This document shows, piece after piece, positions 1 to 6,601 of a stretch of DNA of 9,133 bases. The translations under genes were made by a program, and so were the position numbers. Under the pieces are notes generated by a model. The model ran no database searches, was not told the origin of the DNA, and worked only from the letters and a program-made list of their open reading frames with translations. The stretch's first letter is position 1, and every line of letters starts with the position of its first letter. This stretch comes from Streptomyces katrae (lineage in GTDB: Bacteria > Actinomycetota > Actinomycetes > Streptomycetales > Streptomycetaceae): assembly GCF_000966975.1 (NCBI RefSeq), contig NZ_JZWV01000877.1, positions 1 through 9,133 on the forward strand, in the 5' to 3' direction.

Positions 1-57
1 TTCACCTGGGAGCGCACCGACCGCGTCGACGCCCTGCGCGCCGCCGCCGGGCTCTAG
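1..57 (+). CDS. C-terminal end of an unidentified protein (partial)
   Basis: Frame 1 is open from the window edge to a TAG at 55-57 and encodes 18 residues, FTWERTDRVDALRAAAGL. The codons have the third-position G/C bias of the neighbouring genes, so this is probably the true 3' end of a rightward gene starting outside the window. An aromatic-Trp-Glu-Arg-Thr stretch near the C terminus is seen in some GT4-type glycosyltransferases, but 18 residues are too few for a family call and I do not make one. It converges on the SDR gene with only 9 bp between the two stop codons, which leaves no room for a separate terminator. Confidence 0.55.
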   Translation, partial: FTWERTDRVDALRAAAGL

Positions 58-66
58 GAACCGGGC

Positions 67-915
67 TCAGGACGGCGGGAAGTCCGTCGTCGGGGCCAGG
101 GGGGCCCACTGCTCCCAGACGGACAGGCGTTCGCGCAGGGCCGTGGGGGCGCGGTCGGCCGCGGTGGTGCCCAGGAGGACGCGGAGTGGGGGGTCCTCGG
201 CCTCCAGGAGCTTCAGGAGGGCCACCCCGGCCCGGCGCGGGTCGCCGGGCTGGAGGTGGGCGAAGGCGCCCGACAGGCCGTGCCGGCGCTTGGCCAGCAC
301 GGCGTCGTAGGCGGTCTTCGGCGTGGCCCGCACCATCGAGCTCGCGCTCCAGTCGGTACGGAACTCGCCGGCCTCGATCAGGGTGACCTTGATCCCGAAG
401 CCGGCGACCTCCTGGGCCAGGGTCTCGCCCATCGCCTCCAGGGCCCATTTGCTGGCGCAGTACATGCCCAGGTTCGGGTACGTGGTCACGCCCGCGATGC
501 TGGACATCTGCAGGAGGTGGCCGGAGCCCTGGCGGCGCATCAGCGGGAGTACGGCCTGGGTGGTCCACAGGGCGCCGAGGAAGTTCACGTCGAACTGGTC
601 GCGGACCTGGCGTTCGGTGACCTCCTCCACGGCGCCGGCCAGCCCGTAGCCGGCGTTGTTCAGCAGGACGTCGATCCGTCCGGCCCGCTCCGCGGCCTCG
701 GCGACGGTGGCGAACACCGCCGCGCGGTCGCTGACGTCCAGGGTCATGGGGACGACCCGCGCGCCGAAGCGCTCGACGAGTCCGTCGAGCGCCTCGACGC
801 GGCGGGCCGTGGCGACCACGGTGTCCCCGGCCTCCAGGACGACCTCGGCGACGGCCCGTCCCAGGCCCCGGGAGGCGCCCGTGACGAACCAGACCCGAGG
901 CGTCCCGTCCGTCAT
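67..915 (-). CDS. SDR-family NAD(P)-dependent oxidoreductase
   Basis: A 282-residue classical short-chain dehydrogenase/reductase, expected to be soluble and to reduce a carbonyl or oxidise an alcohol with NAD(P)H. The cofactor motif TGASRGLG is at residues 12-19, the NNAG motif at 86-89, the catalytic serine in MSSIAG near 139, and the YxxxK pair is Tyr152/Lys156. Basic residues after the second strand (TARR, about 36-39) favour NADPH. The length is slightly above the usual 250, with extra C-terminal sequence. The ATG at 915 overlaps the TGA of the upstream aromatase gene (ATGA), and no good ribosome binding site precedes it, so translational coupling probably sets the start. It is not the polyketide C9 ketoreductase, because a closer ActIII match lies upstream in the same operon. 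A tailoring role in the polyketide pathway is inferred from coupling, and the substrate is unknown. Confidence 0.9.
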   Translation of the reverse strand: MTDGTPRVWFVTGASRGLGRAVAEVVLEAGDTVVATARRVEALDGLVERFGARVVPMTLDVSDRAAVFATVAEAAERAGRIDVLLNNAGYGLAGAVEEVTERQVRDQFDVNFLGALWTTQAVLPLMRRQGSGHLLQMSSIAGVTTYPNLGMYCASKWALEAMGETLAQEVAGFGIKVTLIEAGEFRTDWSASSMVRATPKTAYDAVLAKRRHGLSGAFAHLQPGDPRRAGVALLKLLEAEDPPLRVLLGTTAADRAPTALRERLSVWEQWAPLAPTTDFPPS

Positions 916-1865
916 CGACGGGCCCGCTGCTCGGCGAAGGCCTTGGCGTGGTTGAGGGTGGCGGTGCTGTTGGTGCTGAGGGCCGTGTGTATGTAGGCCT
1001 TGGCGTCCTCGACCGTCGCCTCGGGGCCCAGGACGCGGGCGATGTTCTCGGTGTTGATCGTCACCGTGTGCTGGGAGGAGGCGGACACGCCGCCCTCGCC
1101 GTCCTCGGCGAACGTCCAGTAGCCGGTGTGCAGGCTCATCAGCGCGGGCAGGGTCGTCTGCTTGTAGGCGATCCGCTCGTGCGGGAACGTCACCCGGTAG
1201 GACTTGGTCGTGTGCACGGAGCCGTCCTTGGCCCGGGTGTCCATCTCCAGTTCCTGCAGGCCCGGGGTGTCCTCGGTCAGCCGGACGACCGCCACGTGCG
1301 GCAGCCGCTCGGGCCACAGGTCCGCCTCGTTGACGAAGTCGTAGACGTCCTTCGCGGAGCCCTCGACGCGGACCGTGTCCTCGAAGGAGAACGTCAGGTC
1401 CTCGGTGGCGTGGGCGCGCTCCACGTTCGTCTTGAGCGCGGCGAGCTCCGAGCGCGAGTTGCGGTCGACCGCCTTGTCGATCCACTCCAGCTTGGCCAGG
1501 TCGTCGTCCTCGGCCCGGTAGTCGTGCAGCAGCCGCACCCGGGACTCGCCCTCCGGGAGCGGCTCGATGATCCAGGTGCCGCCCATCGCGGCGACCGGGG
1601 GAGCCGGGACCTCCTGGCGGAAGGTGATCGTCAGCTTCTCCGGGTCCAGGGTGCGGCGCGAGGTCCAGTTCTTGGGCTCGCCGTTGGCGGTGGCCCAGAT
1701 CCGGATGCGTTCCTCGTTCCCGCCCTGCGGGATGTGGTCCACGTAGATGGTCGGGGGGAAGATCCGCGGCCAGTTCTGCACCTCGGCGATCAACCGGTAC
1801 ACGGCGGCGGCCGGGGCCGAGACCGTGATCTCGTGCTCCACTTCACGCAGGCCGGGCTGCGGCAT
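912..1865 (-). CDS. Di-domain aromatase/cyclase (ActVII-like)
   Basis: A 317-residue protein made of two consecutive START/Bet v1-like (SRPBCC) domains. The first begins at EHEITVSAPAAAVYRLIAEV (about residues 10-29) and the second at FEDTVRVEGSAKDVYDFVNE (about 161-180), each with the typical strand, helix and Trp-Pro pattern. Length and architecture match the di-domain aromatase/cyclases of reducing type II polyketide pathways (ActVII, JadD and OxyK type). These enzymes cyclise the C9-reduced chain between C7 and C12 and dehydrate it to the first aromatic ring. The start is supported by GAGGAG 7 nt upstream of the ATG. The gene lies 57 bp downstream of the ketoreductase and overlaps the following SDR by 4 bp, so all three are probably one transcript. 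I saw no truncation in either domain. Confidence 0.95.
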   Translation of the reverse strand: MPQPGLREVEHEITVSAPAAAVYRLIAEVQNWPRIFPPTIYVDHIPQGGNEERIRIWATANGEPKNWTSRRTLDPEKLTITFRQEVPAPPVAAMGGTWIIEPLPEGESRVRLLHDYRAEDDDLAKLEWIDKAVDRNSRSELAALKTNVERAHATEDLTFSFEDTVRVEGSAKDVYDFVNEADLWPERLPHVAVVRLTEDTPGLQELEMDTRAKDGSVHTTKSYRVTFPHERIAYKQTTLPALMSLHTGYWTFAEDGEGGVSASSQHTVTINTENIARVLGPEATVEDAKAYIHTALSTNSTATLNHAKAFAEQRARR

Positions 1866-1872
1866 GGTCTTG

Positions 1873-1878
1873 CTCCTC
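1873..1878 (-). promoter_or_regulatory. Ribosome binding site of the aromatase/cyclase gene
   Basis: On the minus strand this reads GAGGAG, 7 nt before the ATG at 1865. It fixes the start of the aromatase/cyclase. The 57-bp gap to the ketoreductase stop shows no convincing terminator. Confidence 0.75.
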
Positions 1879-1922
1879 GGGATCGGGGGTCGTGCGGGCG
1901 TACGTGATCGGGCGGGCCGGGC

Positions 1923-2726
1923 TCAGAAGTTGCCGAGGCCGCCGCAGACGTTGAGGGCCTGCGAGGTGATGGAGGCGGCGGTGTCGGAGGCCAGGTAGCC
2001 GACGAGGCCGGCGACCTCCTGCGGGGTGGAGTAGCGGCCGAGGGGGATCTTGGCCTGGAACTTCTCCAGCACCGCCTCCTCCGTGGTCTGGTACGCGGCG
2101 GCGTAGCCCTGGCGGACCCGCTCGGCCATCGGCGTCTCGACGTAGCCGGGGCAGACGGCGTTGACGGTGATGCCCGTCGGGGCCAGCTCGTTGCCCAGCG
2201 CCTTGGTGAAGCCCACCACGCCGTGCTTGGACGCCGAGTAGGGGGCGCCCAGGACCACGCCCTGCTTGCCCGCGGTGGAGGCGATGTTGATGATGCGGCC
2301 GCGGTTCTTGGCGCGCATGCCGCCGGTGTTCAGGACCTCGCGGGTGACGCGGAAGACGCTGTTGAGGTTGGTCTCGATCACGTCGTACCAGAGCTCGTCG
2401 GTGATGTCGGCGGTGACGCCGCCGCCCGAGCGGCCGGCGTTGTTGACCACCACGTCGATGGTGCCGAACCGCTCCACGGCCGCCTCGACCCAGGCCTTGA
2501 CGTCCTCCCCGCTGCGCACGTCGACACTCGCGCCGTCGACCTCCAGACCTTCGGCGGTGAGCTCCTTGACGGTACGGGCCACGTTGTCGGCGTCGCGGGC
2601 GCCGATGAACACCCGGTGCCCCTGCGCGGCCAGGGTGCGGGCCGCTTCCAGGCCGATACCGCTGGTCGCTCCGGTGACGACGGCGACGCGCTTGGTCTGG
2701 TCCTGCTCCTGGGCCTGGTCGGGCAT
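1923..2726 (-). CDS. Type II polyketide ketoreductase (ActIII-like, C9)
   Basis: A 267-residue SDR enzyme that reads like ActIII along its whole length. It is expected to reduce the C9 carbonyl of the nascent poly-beta-ketone with NADPH before first-ring closure. Visible features are the cofactor motif TGATSGIG (19-26), NNAG (95-98), and a catalytic set of Asn120, Ser150, Tyr163 and Lys167, offset by six from the ActIII residues. The family-diagnostic stretches GKQGVV (153-158), [16 protein letters not shown] (163-178) and the C-terminal [11 protein letters not shown] are also present. ActIII has Pro-Gly-Gly at the loop after NNAG; here the loop is Ser100-Gly-Gly. I chose the ATG at 2726 over the in-frame ATG at 2759 because GAGGAG sits 5 nt upstream and the extra N-terminal residues have no family counterpart. 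It is the first gene of the leftward operon, facing the divergent promoter region. Confidence 0.97.
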   Translation of the reverse strand: MPDQAQEQDQTKRVAVVTGATSGIGLEAARTLAAQGHRVFIGARDADNVARTVKELTAEGLEVDGASVDVRSGEDVKAWVEAAVERFGTIDVVVNNAGRSGGGVTADITDELWYDVIETNLNSVFRVTREVLNTGGMRAKNRGRIINIASTAGKQGVVLGAPYSASKHGVVGFTKALGNELAPTGITVNAVCPGYVETPMAERVRQGYAAAYQTTEEAVLEKFQAKIPLGRYSTPQEVAGLVGYLASDTAASITSQALNVCGGLGNF

Positions 2727-2731
2727 GAGAA

Positions 2732-2737
2732 CTCCTC
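2732..2737 (-). promoter_or_regulatory. Ribosome binding site of the ketoreductase gene
   Basis: On the minus strand this reads GAGGAG, 5 nt before the ATG at 2726. It decides between this start and the upstream in-frame ATG at 2759, which has no comparable site. Confidence 0.75.
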
Positions 2738-2763
2738 GGTGAATCGACAGGTGGCGCACGCGG

Positions 2764-2795
2764 AGGATCTGTCACCGCGATGGAGCGGTACTCGA
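2764..2795 (-). promoter_or_regulatory. Candidate SARP-type activator site and promoter for the ketoreductase operon
   Basis: On the minus strand, heptamers TCGAGTA (2795-2789) and TCCATCG (2784-2778) start exactly 11 bp apart. Eight bases after the second lies GATCCT (2769-2764), a weak -10-like hexamer. SARP activators such as ActII-ORF4 are known to bind TCGAG-like heptamers repeated every 11 bp, with the last repeat about 8 bp from the -10 box. The geometry fits, but the second repeat is degenerate and the -10 is poor, so this is an inference. Confidence 0.45.
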
Positions 2796-2826
2796 AGGCG
2801 TCTCGGCCGCCCCGCCGCGACCGGGG

Positions 2827-2839
2827 GGACCACCGGTCC
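2827..2839. repeat. Short inverted repeat in the divergent promoter region
   Basis: GGACC and GGTCC arms (2827-2831 and 2835-2839) flank a 3-bp centre, just upstream of the heptamer series. It could be an operator half-site pair for another regulator or chance in GC-rich DNA. Nothing further supports either reading. Confidence 0.25.
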
Positions 2840-2882
2840 TCCATCGTTCGTCGAGCGGTGGTCGACAGGATCGGGGAGACAC
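2840..2882 (+). promoter_or_regulatory. Candidate SARP-type activator site and promoter for the minimal-PKS operon
   Basis: Three plus-strand heptamers lie at 11-bp steps: TCCATCG (2840-2846), TCGAGCG (2851-2857) and TCGACAG (2862-2868). The middle and last resemble the SARP consensus TCGAGnn, and the first is identical to one on the other strand at 2784-2778. A -10 element would be expected about 8 bp downstream, near 2877-2882, where the sequence AGACAC is a poor match. The middle and last repeats also form an inverted repeat (GTCGA-7-TCGAC, 2850-2866), so a different dimeric regulator is an alternative. Confidence 0.5.
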
Positions 2883-2901
2883 CCGCACGTGAGAGGCGAC
2901 C

Positions 2902-4077
2902 ATGATCAACTTGTTTCAGCCCCAGGTCGGGGCGGAGGAACTCGACGCGGTCGCCGGGGTGTTCCACGACCGCAGGCTCGGCAGCGGACGGCGCACCAAG
3001 GCCTTCGAGACGGCCTTCGCCGAGCACCTGGGCATCGAACCCGACCACGTCGTGTTCACCAGCTCCGGCACGACCGCCCTGCACCTGGCCGTCGAGACCC
3101 TCGACCTCCAGCCGGGCGACGAGGTGGTCCTGCCCTCCCTGGGCCTGCCCGCCACCGCCGAGGCCGTGGCCGGACGCGGCGGCCGCCCCGTCTTCTGCGA
3201 CGTCGACCGCCGCACCCTCAACCCGTCCCTGGAGGACGTCGAGGCCGCCCTCACCGACCGGACCCGCGCGGTCCTCTTCCTCCACTACGGGGGACGCGCC
3301 GGCGACATCCTGCGCATCGCCGCGCGCTGCCGGGAGCTGGGCCTCGCCCTGATCGAGGACGGCGCCTGCTCCGTCGCCTCCCGTGTCGACGGCCTGCCCG
3401 CCGGCACCTTCGGCGACCTCGCCGTGTGGAGCTTCGACCCGGGCCGGGTCCTGGTCACCGGCGACGGCGGCATGGTCTACGCGAAGGACCCCGAACGGGC
3501 CGCCCGCACCCGCCTCCTCGTCCGGCGCGGCCTGGTCCGCGCCAGCGGCTTCGGCCACGCCACCCTGCCCGGCGAACCGGACCTGCCCGAGTACGGGCGC
3601 GGCATCGCCGGCAACGACCTGACCGCCGCCATCGGCTCCGTCCAGCTGCGCCGCCTCCCCGAGATGGTGGCGCGGCGCCGCGAGATCGCCGCCCGCTACG
3701 ACCGGGAACTGGCCGGCACCGAGGGGCTGCTGACGCCCCCGCCGCTGCCCGAGGGCCACGAGTCCACGGACTGCCTGTACTGGGTGCAGCTCGACCCCGC
3801 CATCAGGGACGGGGTCGTCGCCGACCTGCTGGCCGAGGAGATCTACACGACCTCCCACCACGCGCCCCTGCACCGGTTCCCGGCCGAGGGCGACGCGGAG
3901 CCCCCGGCGCCCCCGCTGCCCTCCTGCGACTGGGCGGTGGACCGCACCGTACGCCTGCCCCTGCACCCCGGCCTCAGCGACGCGGACGTCGCCACCGTCA
4001 TCGACGCGCTGCGCAGGTCCGTGCGCTCCCGGCTCGCCAGTACCGACGAAGGACTCACCGTGAAGGACACCCCATGA
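2902..4077 (+). CDS. DegT/DnrJ/EryC1/StrS-fold protein lacking the PLP lysine
   Basis: A 391-residue protein of normal length for the fold-type I DegT/DnrJ/EryC1/StrS family, whose members are usually PLP-dependent sugar aminotransferases. Fold markers are intact: [11 protein letters not shown] (53-63, phosphate-binding region), the pyridine-contacting aspartate in IED at Asp153, [11 protein letters not shown] (168-178), TGDGGM (186-191), GND with Asn238, VQLRRLPEM (247-255) and LPLHPGLSD (352-360). In the motif SFxxxK...TG(E/D)GG, which carries the cofactor lysine, the sequence is [14 protein letters not shown]. The lysine position is Arg182, codon CGG. The usual EDAA(H/Q) context has also become EDGACS. 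A normal internal aldimine is therefore not expected. The ATG at 2902 follows GAGAGG. The TGA overlaps the KSalpha ATG, so the protein is made with the minimal PKS. It may be a pseudoenzyme, a structural partner or an atypical PLP enzyme; the function is unknown. Confidence 0.9.
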   Translation: MINLFQPQVGAEELDAVAGVFHDRRLGSGRRTKAFETAFAEHLGIEPDHVVFTSSGTTALHLAVETLDLQPGDEVVLPSLGLPATAEAVAGRGGRPVFCDVDRRTLNPSLEDVEAALTDRTRAVLFLHYGGRAGDILRIAARCRELGLALIEDGACSVASRVDGLPAGTFGDLAVWSFDPGRVLVTGDGGMVYAKDPERAARTRLLVRRGLVRASGFGHATLPGEPDLPEYGRGIAGNDLTAAIGSVQLRRLPEMVARRREIAARYDRELAGTEGLLTPPPLPEGHESTDCLYWVQLDPAIRDGVVADLLAEEIYTTSHHAPLHRFPAEGDAEPPAPPLPSCDWAVDRTVRLPLHPGLSDADVATVIDALRRSVRSRLASTDEGLTVKDTP

Positions 4078-5345
4078 ACCGACGCGTCGTCATCACCGGG
4101 ATCGGCGTGGTCGCACCCGGGGGAGTGGGCACCAAGGCGTACTGGGCCCGGCTCACCTCCGGGCGGACCGCGACCCGCGCCATCAGCCTCTTCGACGCCT
4201 CCGGCTTCCGCTCGCGGATCGCCGCCGAGGCCGACTTCGACCCGCTCGCCCACGGGTTCACCCCCGAGGAGGCCGCCCGCCTCGACCGGGCCGCGCAGTT
4301 CGCGCTGGTCAGCGCCGACGAGGCGGTCCGCGACAGCGGCCTCGACACCGCCGCCCTGGACCCCACCCGCACCGGGGTCACCCTGGGCAGCGCGGTGGGC
4401 TGCACCACCGGCCTGGACAACGAGTACAACGCCGTGAGCGGGGGCGGCTCCACCTGGCAGGTGGACCACACCCTCGCCGTGCCCCACCTGTTCGACTACT
4501 TCGTGCCCAGCTCGATGGCGGCCGAGGTGGCCTGGCGGGTCGGCGCCCAGGGCCCCGTCTCCATGGTCTCCACCGGCTGCACCTCGGGCCTGGACTCCAT
4601 CGGGCACGCCGTGGAGCTGATCCGCGAGGGCAGCGCCGACGTGATGGTCACCGGCGCCACCGAGGCCCCGATCTCACCGATCACCGTGGCCTGCTTCGAC
4701 GCCATCAAGGCCACCTCGCCCAGCAACGACCACCCGGAGACCGCCTCCCGCCCCTTCGACGCCACCCGCAACGGGTTCGTCCTCGGCGAGGGCTCGGCGA
4801 TCCTCGTCCTGGAGGAGCTGGAGAGCGCCCGCCGGCGCGGCGCCCACGTCTACGCCGAGATAGCCGGGTTCGCCAGCCGCGGCAACGCCTACCACATGAC
4901 CGGCCTGAAGGCCGAGGGCCGCGAGATGGCCGAGGCCATCACCGTCGCCCTCGACGAGGCCCGCCTGCCCGCCACCGCCGTCGACTACGTCAACGCCCAC
5001 GGCTCCGGCACCAAGCAGAACGACCGGCACGAGACCGCCGCCTTCAAGCGCAGCCTCGGCAGCCACGCCTACGAGGTCCCGGTCAGCTCCATCAAGTCGA
5101 TGATCGGGCACTCGCTGGGCGCGATCGGCTCCCTGGAGGTGGCCGCGAGCGCGCTGGCCATCGAGCACAACACCGTCCCGCCGACCGCGAACCTGCACCA
5201 CCCCGACCCGGGCTGCGACCTGGACTACATCCCGCTGACCGCGCGCGAGCACCGCACGGACACCGTCCTCAGCGTCGGCAGCGGCTTCGGCGGCTTCCAG
5301 AGCGCCATGATCCTGACCCGCCCGCGCCTGGGAGCCGCCGCATGA
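4074..5345 (+). CDS. Type II PKS ketosynthase alpha subunit
   Basis: A 423-residue beta-ketoacyl synthase of standard KSalpha length. It catalyses the decarboxylative condensations that extend the polyketide on an acyl carrier protein, acting as a heterodimer with the KSbeta encoded next. The catalytic triad is complete: Cys169 in [10 protein letters not shown], His309 in [14 protein letters not shown] and His346 in [13 protein letters not shown], with Lys341. These numbers match the actinorhodin KSalpha. The N-terminal [13 protein letters not shown] and C-terminal [11 protein letters not shown] are typical. The ATG overlaps the preceding TGA (ATGA), with an AAGGA-like site 6 nt upstream inside the previous gene. 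The stop overlaps the KSbeta start in the same way, which supports equimolar production. No defects were seen. Confidence 0.98.
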   Translation: MNRRVVITGIGVVAPGGVGTKAYWARLTSGRTATRAISLFDASGFRSRIAAEADFDPLAHGFTPEEAARLDRAAQFALVSADEAVRDSGLDTAALDPTRTGVTLGSAVGCTTGLDNEYNAVSGGGSTWQVDHTLAVPHLFDYFVPSSMAAEVAWRVGAQGPVSMVSTGCTSGLDSIGHAVELIREGSADVMVTGATEAPISPITVACFDAIKATSPSNDHPETASRPFDATRNGFVLGEGSAILVLEELESARRRGAHVYAEIAGFASRGNAYHMTGLKAEGREMAEAITVALDEARLPATAVDYVNAHGSGTKQNDRHETAAFKRSLGSHAYEVPVSSIKSMIGHSLGAIGSLEVAASALAIEHNTVPPTANLHHPDPGCDLDYIPLTAREHRTDTVLSVGSGFGGFQSAMILTRPRLGAAA

Positions 5346-6601
5346 GCACGCAGACCGCCGACGCGCCCGTCATGTCTTCGGCGGCCGCCTCCGCCGCCCC
5401 GGTGATCACCGGGATCGGCGTGGCCGCCCCGAACGGCCTGGGCACCGAGGCCTGGTGGAGCGCGGTCCTGCGCGGCGAGAGCGGCATCCGCCCGGTCACC
5501 CGCTTCGACGCCGGGCAGTACCCGGCGAAGCTCGCCGGGGAGGTCCAGGGCTTCGACGCCGCCGCGCACCTGCCCGGCCGGCTGCTGCCGCAGACCGACC
5601 AGGTGACCCGGCTCGCCCTCACCGCCGCCGACGAGGCCCTCGCCGACGCCGGGGTGGACCCGGCCGAGCTGCCCGACTACGCGGCCGGGGTGATCACCGC
5701 CAGCTCGGCCGGCGGCTACGAGTTCGGGCAGCGCGAGCTCCAGGCCCTGTGGAGCAAGGGCGGCCAGTACGTCAGCGCGTACCAGTCCTTCGCCTGGTTC
5801 TACGCCGTCAACAGCGGCCAGATCTCCATCAAGAACGGCATGCGCGGCCCCAACAGCGTCCTGGTCAGCGAACAGGCCGGCGGGCTCGACGCCGTGGCCC
5901 AGGCCCGCCGCCAGCTCCGCAAGGGCATCCGGCTGGTCGTCACCGGCGGCATGGACTCCTCCCTCTGCCCCTGGGGCTGGGCCGCCCACCTGGCCTCCGG
6001 CGAACTCAGCACCTCCGAGGACCTCGAGCGCGCCTACCTGCCCTTCTCCGAGGAAGCCGGCGGGCACGTCGTCGGCGAGGGCGGGGCGCTGCTCGTCCTG
6101 GAGGACGGGGCCTCCGCCCGCGAGCGCGGCGCCCGCCCCTACGGGGAGGTCGCCGGGTACGCCGCCACCTTCGACCCGCCGCCCGGCTCGGGCGGCGCTC
6201 CCCGGCTGCGCGACGCGGCCGCGCTGGCCCTGCGCGAGGCCGGGCTGGCCCCCGCCGACGTGGACGTGGTCTTCGCCGACGCCGCCGGCCGGCGCGAGGC
6301 CGACCGCGCCGAGGCCGAGGCCCTCGCCGAGCTCTTCGGGGAGTACGGGGTCCCGGTGACCGCGCCCAAGACCATGACGGGCCGGCTCGCCGCGGGCGGC
6401 GCCTCCCTCGACCTGGCCGCGGCCCTGCTCTCGCTGCGCGACGGGGTGATCCCGCCGACCGTGCACGCCGGGCCGCCCGCCGCGGACTGCCCCCTCGACC
6501 TGGTGACCGGGGTGCGCCGGCCCGCCCGGCTGCGCACGGCACTGGTCCTGGCCCGGGGCCGGGGCGGATTCAACGCCGCCATGGTGGTCCGGGGACGGTG
6601 A
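5342..6601 (+). CDS. Type II PKS ketosynthase beta subunit / chain-length factor
   Basis: A 419-residue partner of KSalpha that helps set chain length. The nucleophilic cysteine is replaced by glutamine (Gln178 in [11 protein letters not shown]), the hallmark of this subunit, and the downstream catalytic histidines are absent. The stretch [20 protein letters not shown] (146-165) is highly characteristic. Aligned on the Gln (Act CLF Gln161, offset 17), the Act gate positions 109, 112, 116 and 133 become Tyr126, Gly129, Leu133 and Phe150. Act has Phe, Thr, Phe and Phe, so two bulky gate residues are reduced here. That pattern suggests a longer, probably decaketide, chain. About 20 extra residues rich in Ala and Ser precede the conserved [12 protein letters not shown]. 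The ATG overlaps the KSalpha TGA, with GGGAG about 7 nt upstream; an internal Met at residue 11 lacks its own site. Confidence 0.97.
   Translation: MSTQTADAPVMSSAAASAAPVITGIGVAAPNGLGTEAWWSAVLRGESGIRPVTRFDAGQYPAKLAGEVQGFDAAAHLPGRLLPQTDQVTRLALTAADEALADAGVDPAELPDYAAGVITASSAGGYEFGQRELQALWSKGGQYVSAYQSFAWFYAVNSGQISIKNGMRGPNSVLVSEQAGGLDAVAQARRQLRKGIRLVVTGGMDSSLCPWGWAAHLASGELSTSEDLERAYLPFSEEAGGHVVGEGGALLVLEDGASARERGARPYGEVAGYAATFDPPPGSGGAPRLRDAAALALREAGLAPADVDVVFADAAGRREADRAEAEALAELFGEYGVPVTAPKTMTGRLAAGGASLDLAAALLSLRDGVIPPTVHAGPPAADCPLDLVTGVRRPARLRTALVLARGRGGFNAAMVVRGR

Noticed and set aside
1866..1922. Terminator or separate promoter between ketoreductase and aromatase
   Set aside because: The 57-bp gap is GC-rich but I found no convincing stem-loop or promoter pair. 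Cotranscription is simpler.
2727..2759. Upstream in-frame ATG giving the ketoreductase 11 extra residues
   Set aside because: It has no ribosome binding site, whereas the ATG at 2726 has GAGGAG at good spacing and matches the family N terminus.
1843..3966. Minus-strand open frame of about 700 codons antisense to the DegT-like gene and overlapping the ketoreductase
   Set aside because: It is a GC-skew artefact with low-complexity composition and no motif. It conflicts with two recognised genes.
2902..4077. Reading the DegT-like gene as an ordinary TDP-sugar aminotransferase
   Set aside because: The cofactor lysine is Arg182, and no deoxysugar gene is visible in the window.
2223..5345. Very long plus-strand open frame running through the ketoreductase region into KSalpha
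   Set aside because: Upstream of 4074 it is antisense to, or out of frame with, well-recognised genes, and its translation is Arg/Pro/Gly-rich low complexity. Only the KSalpha part is real.
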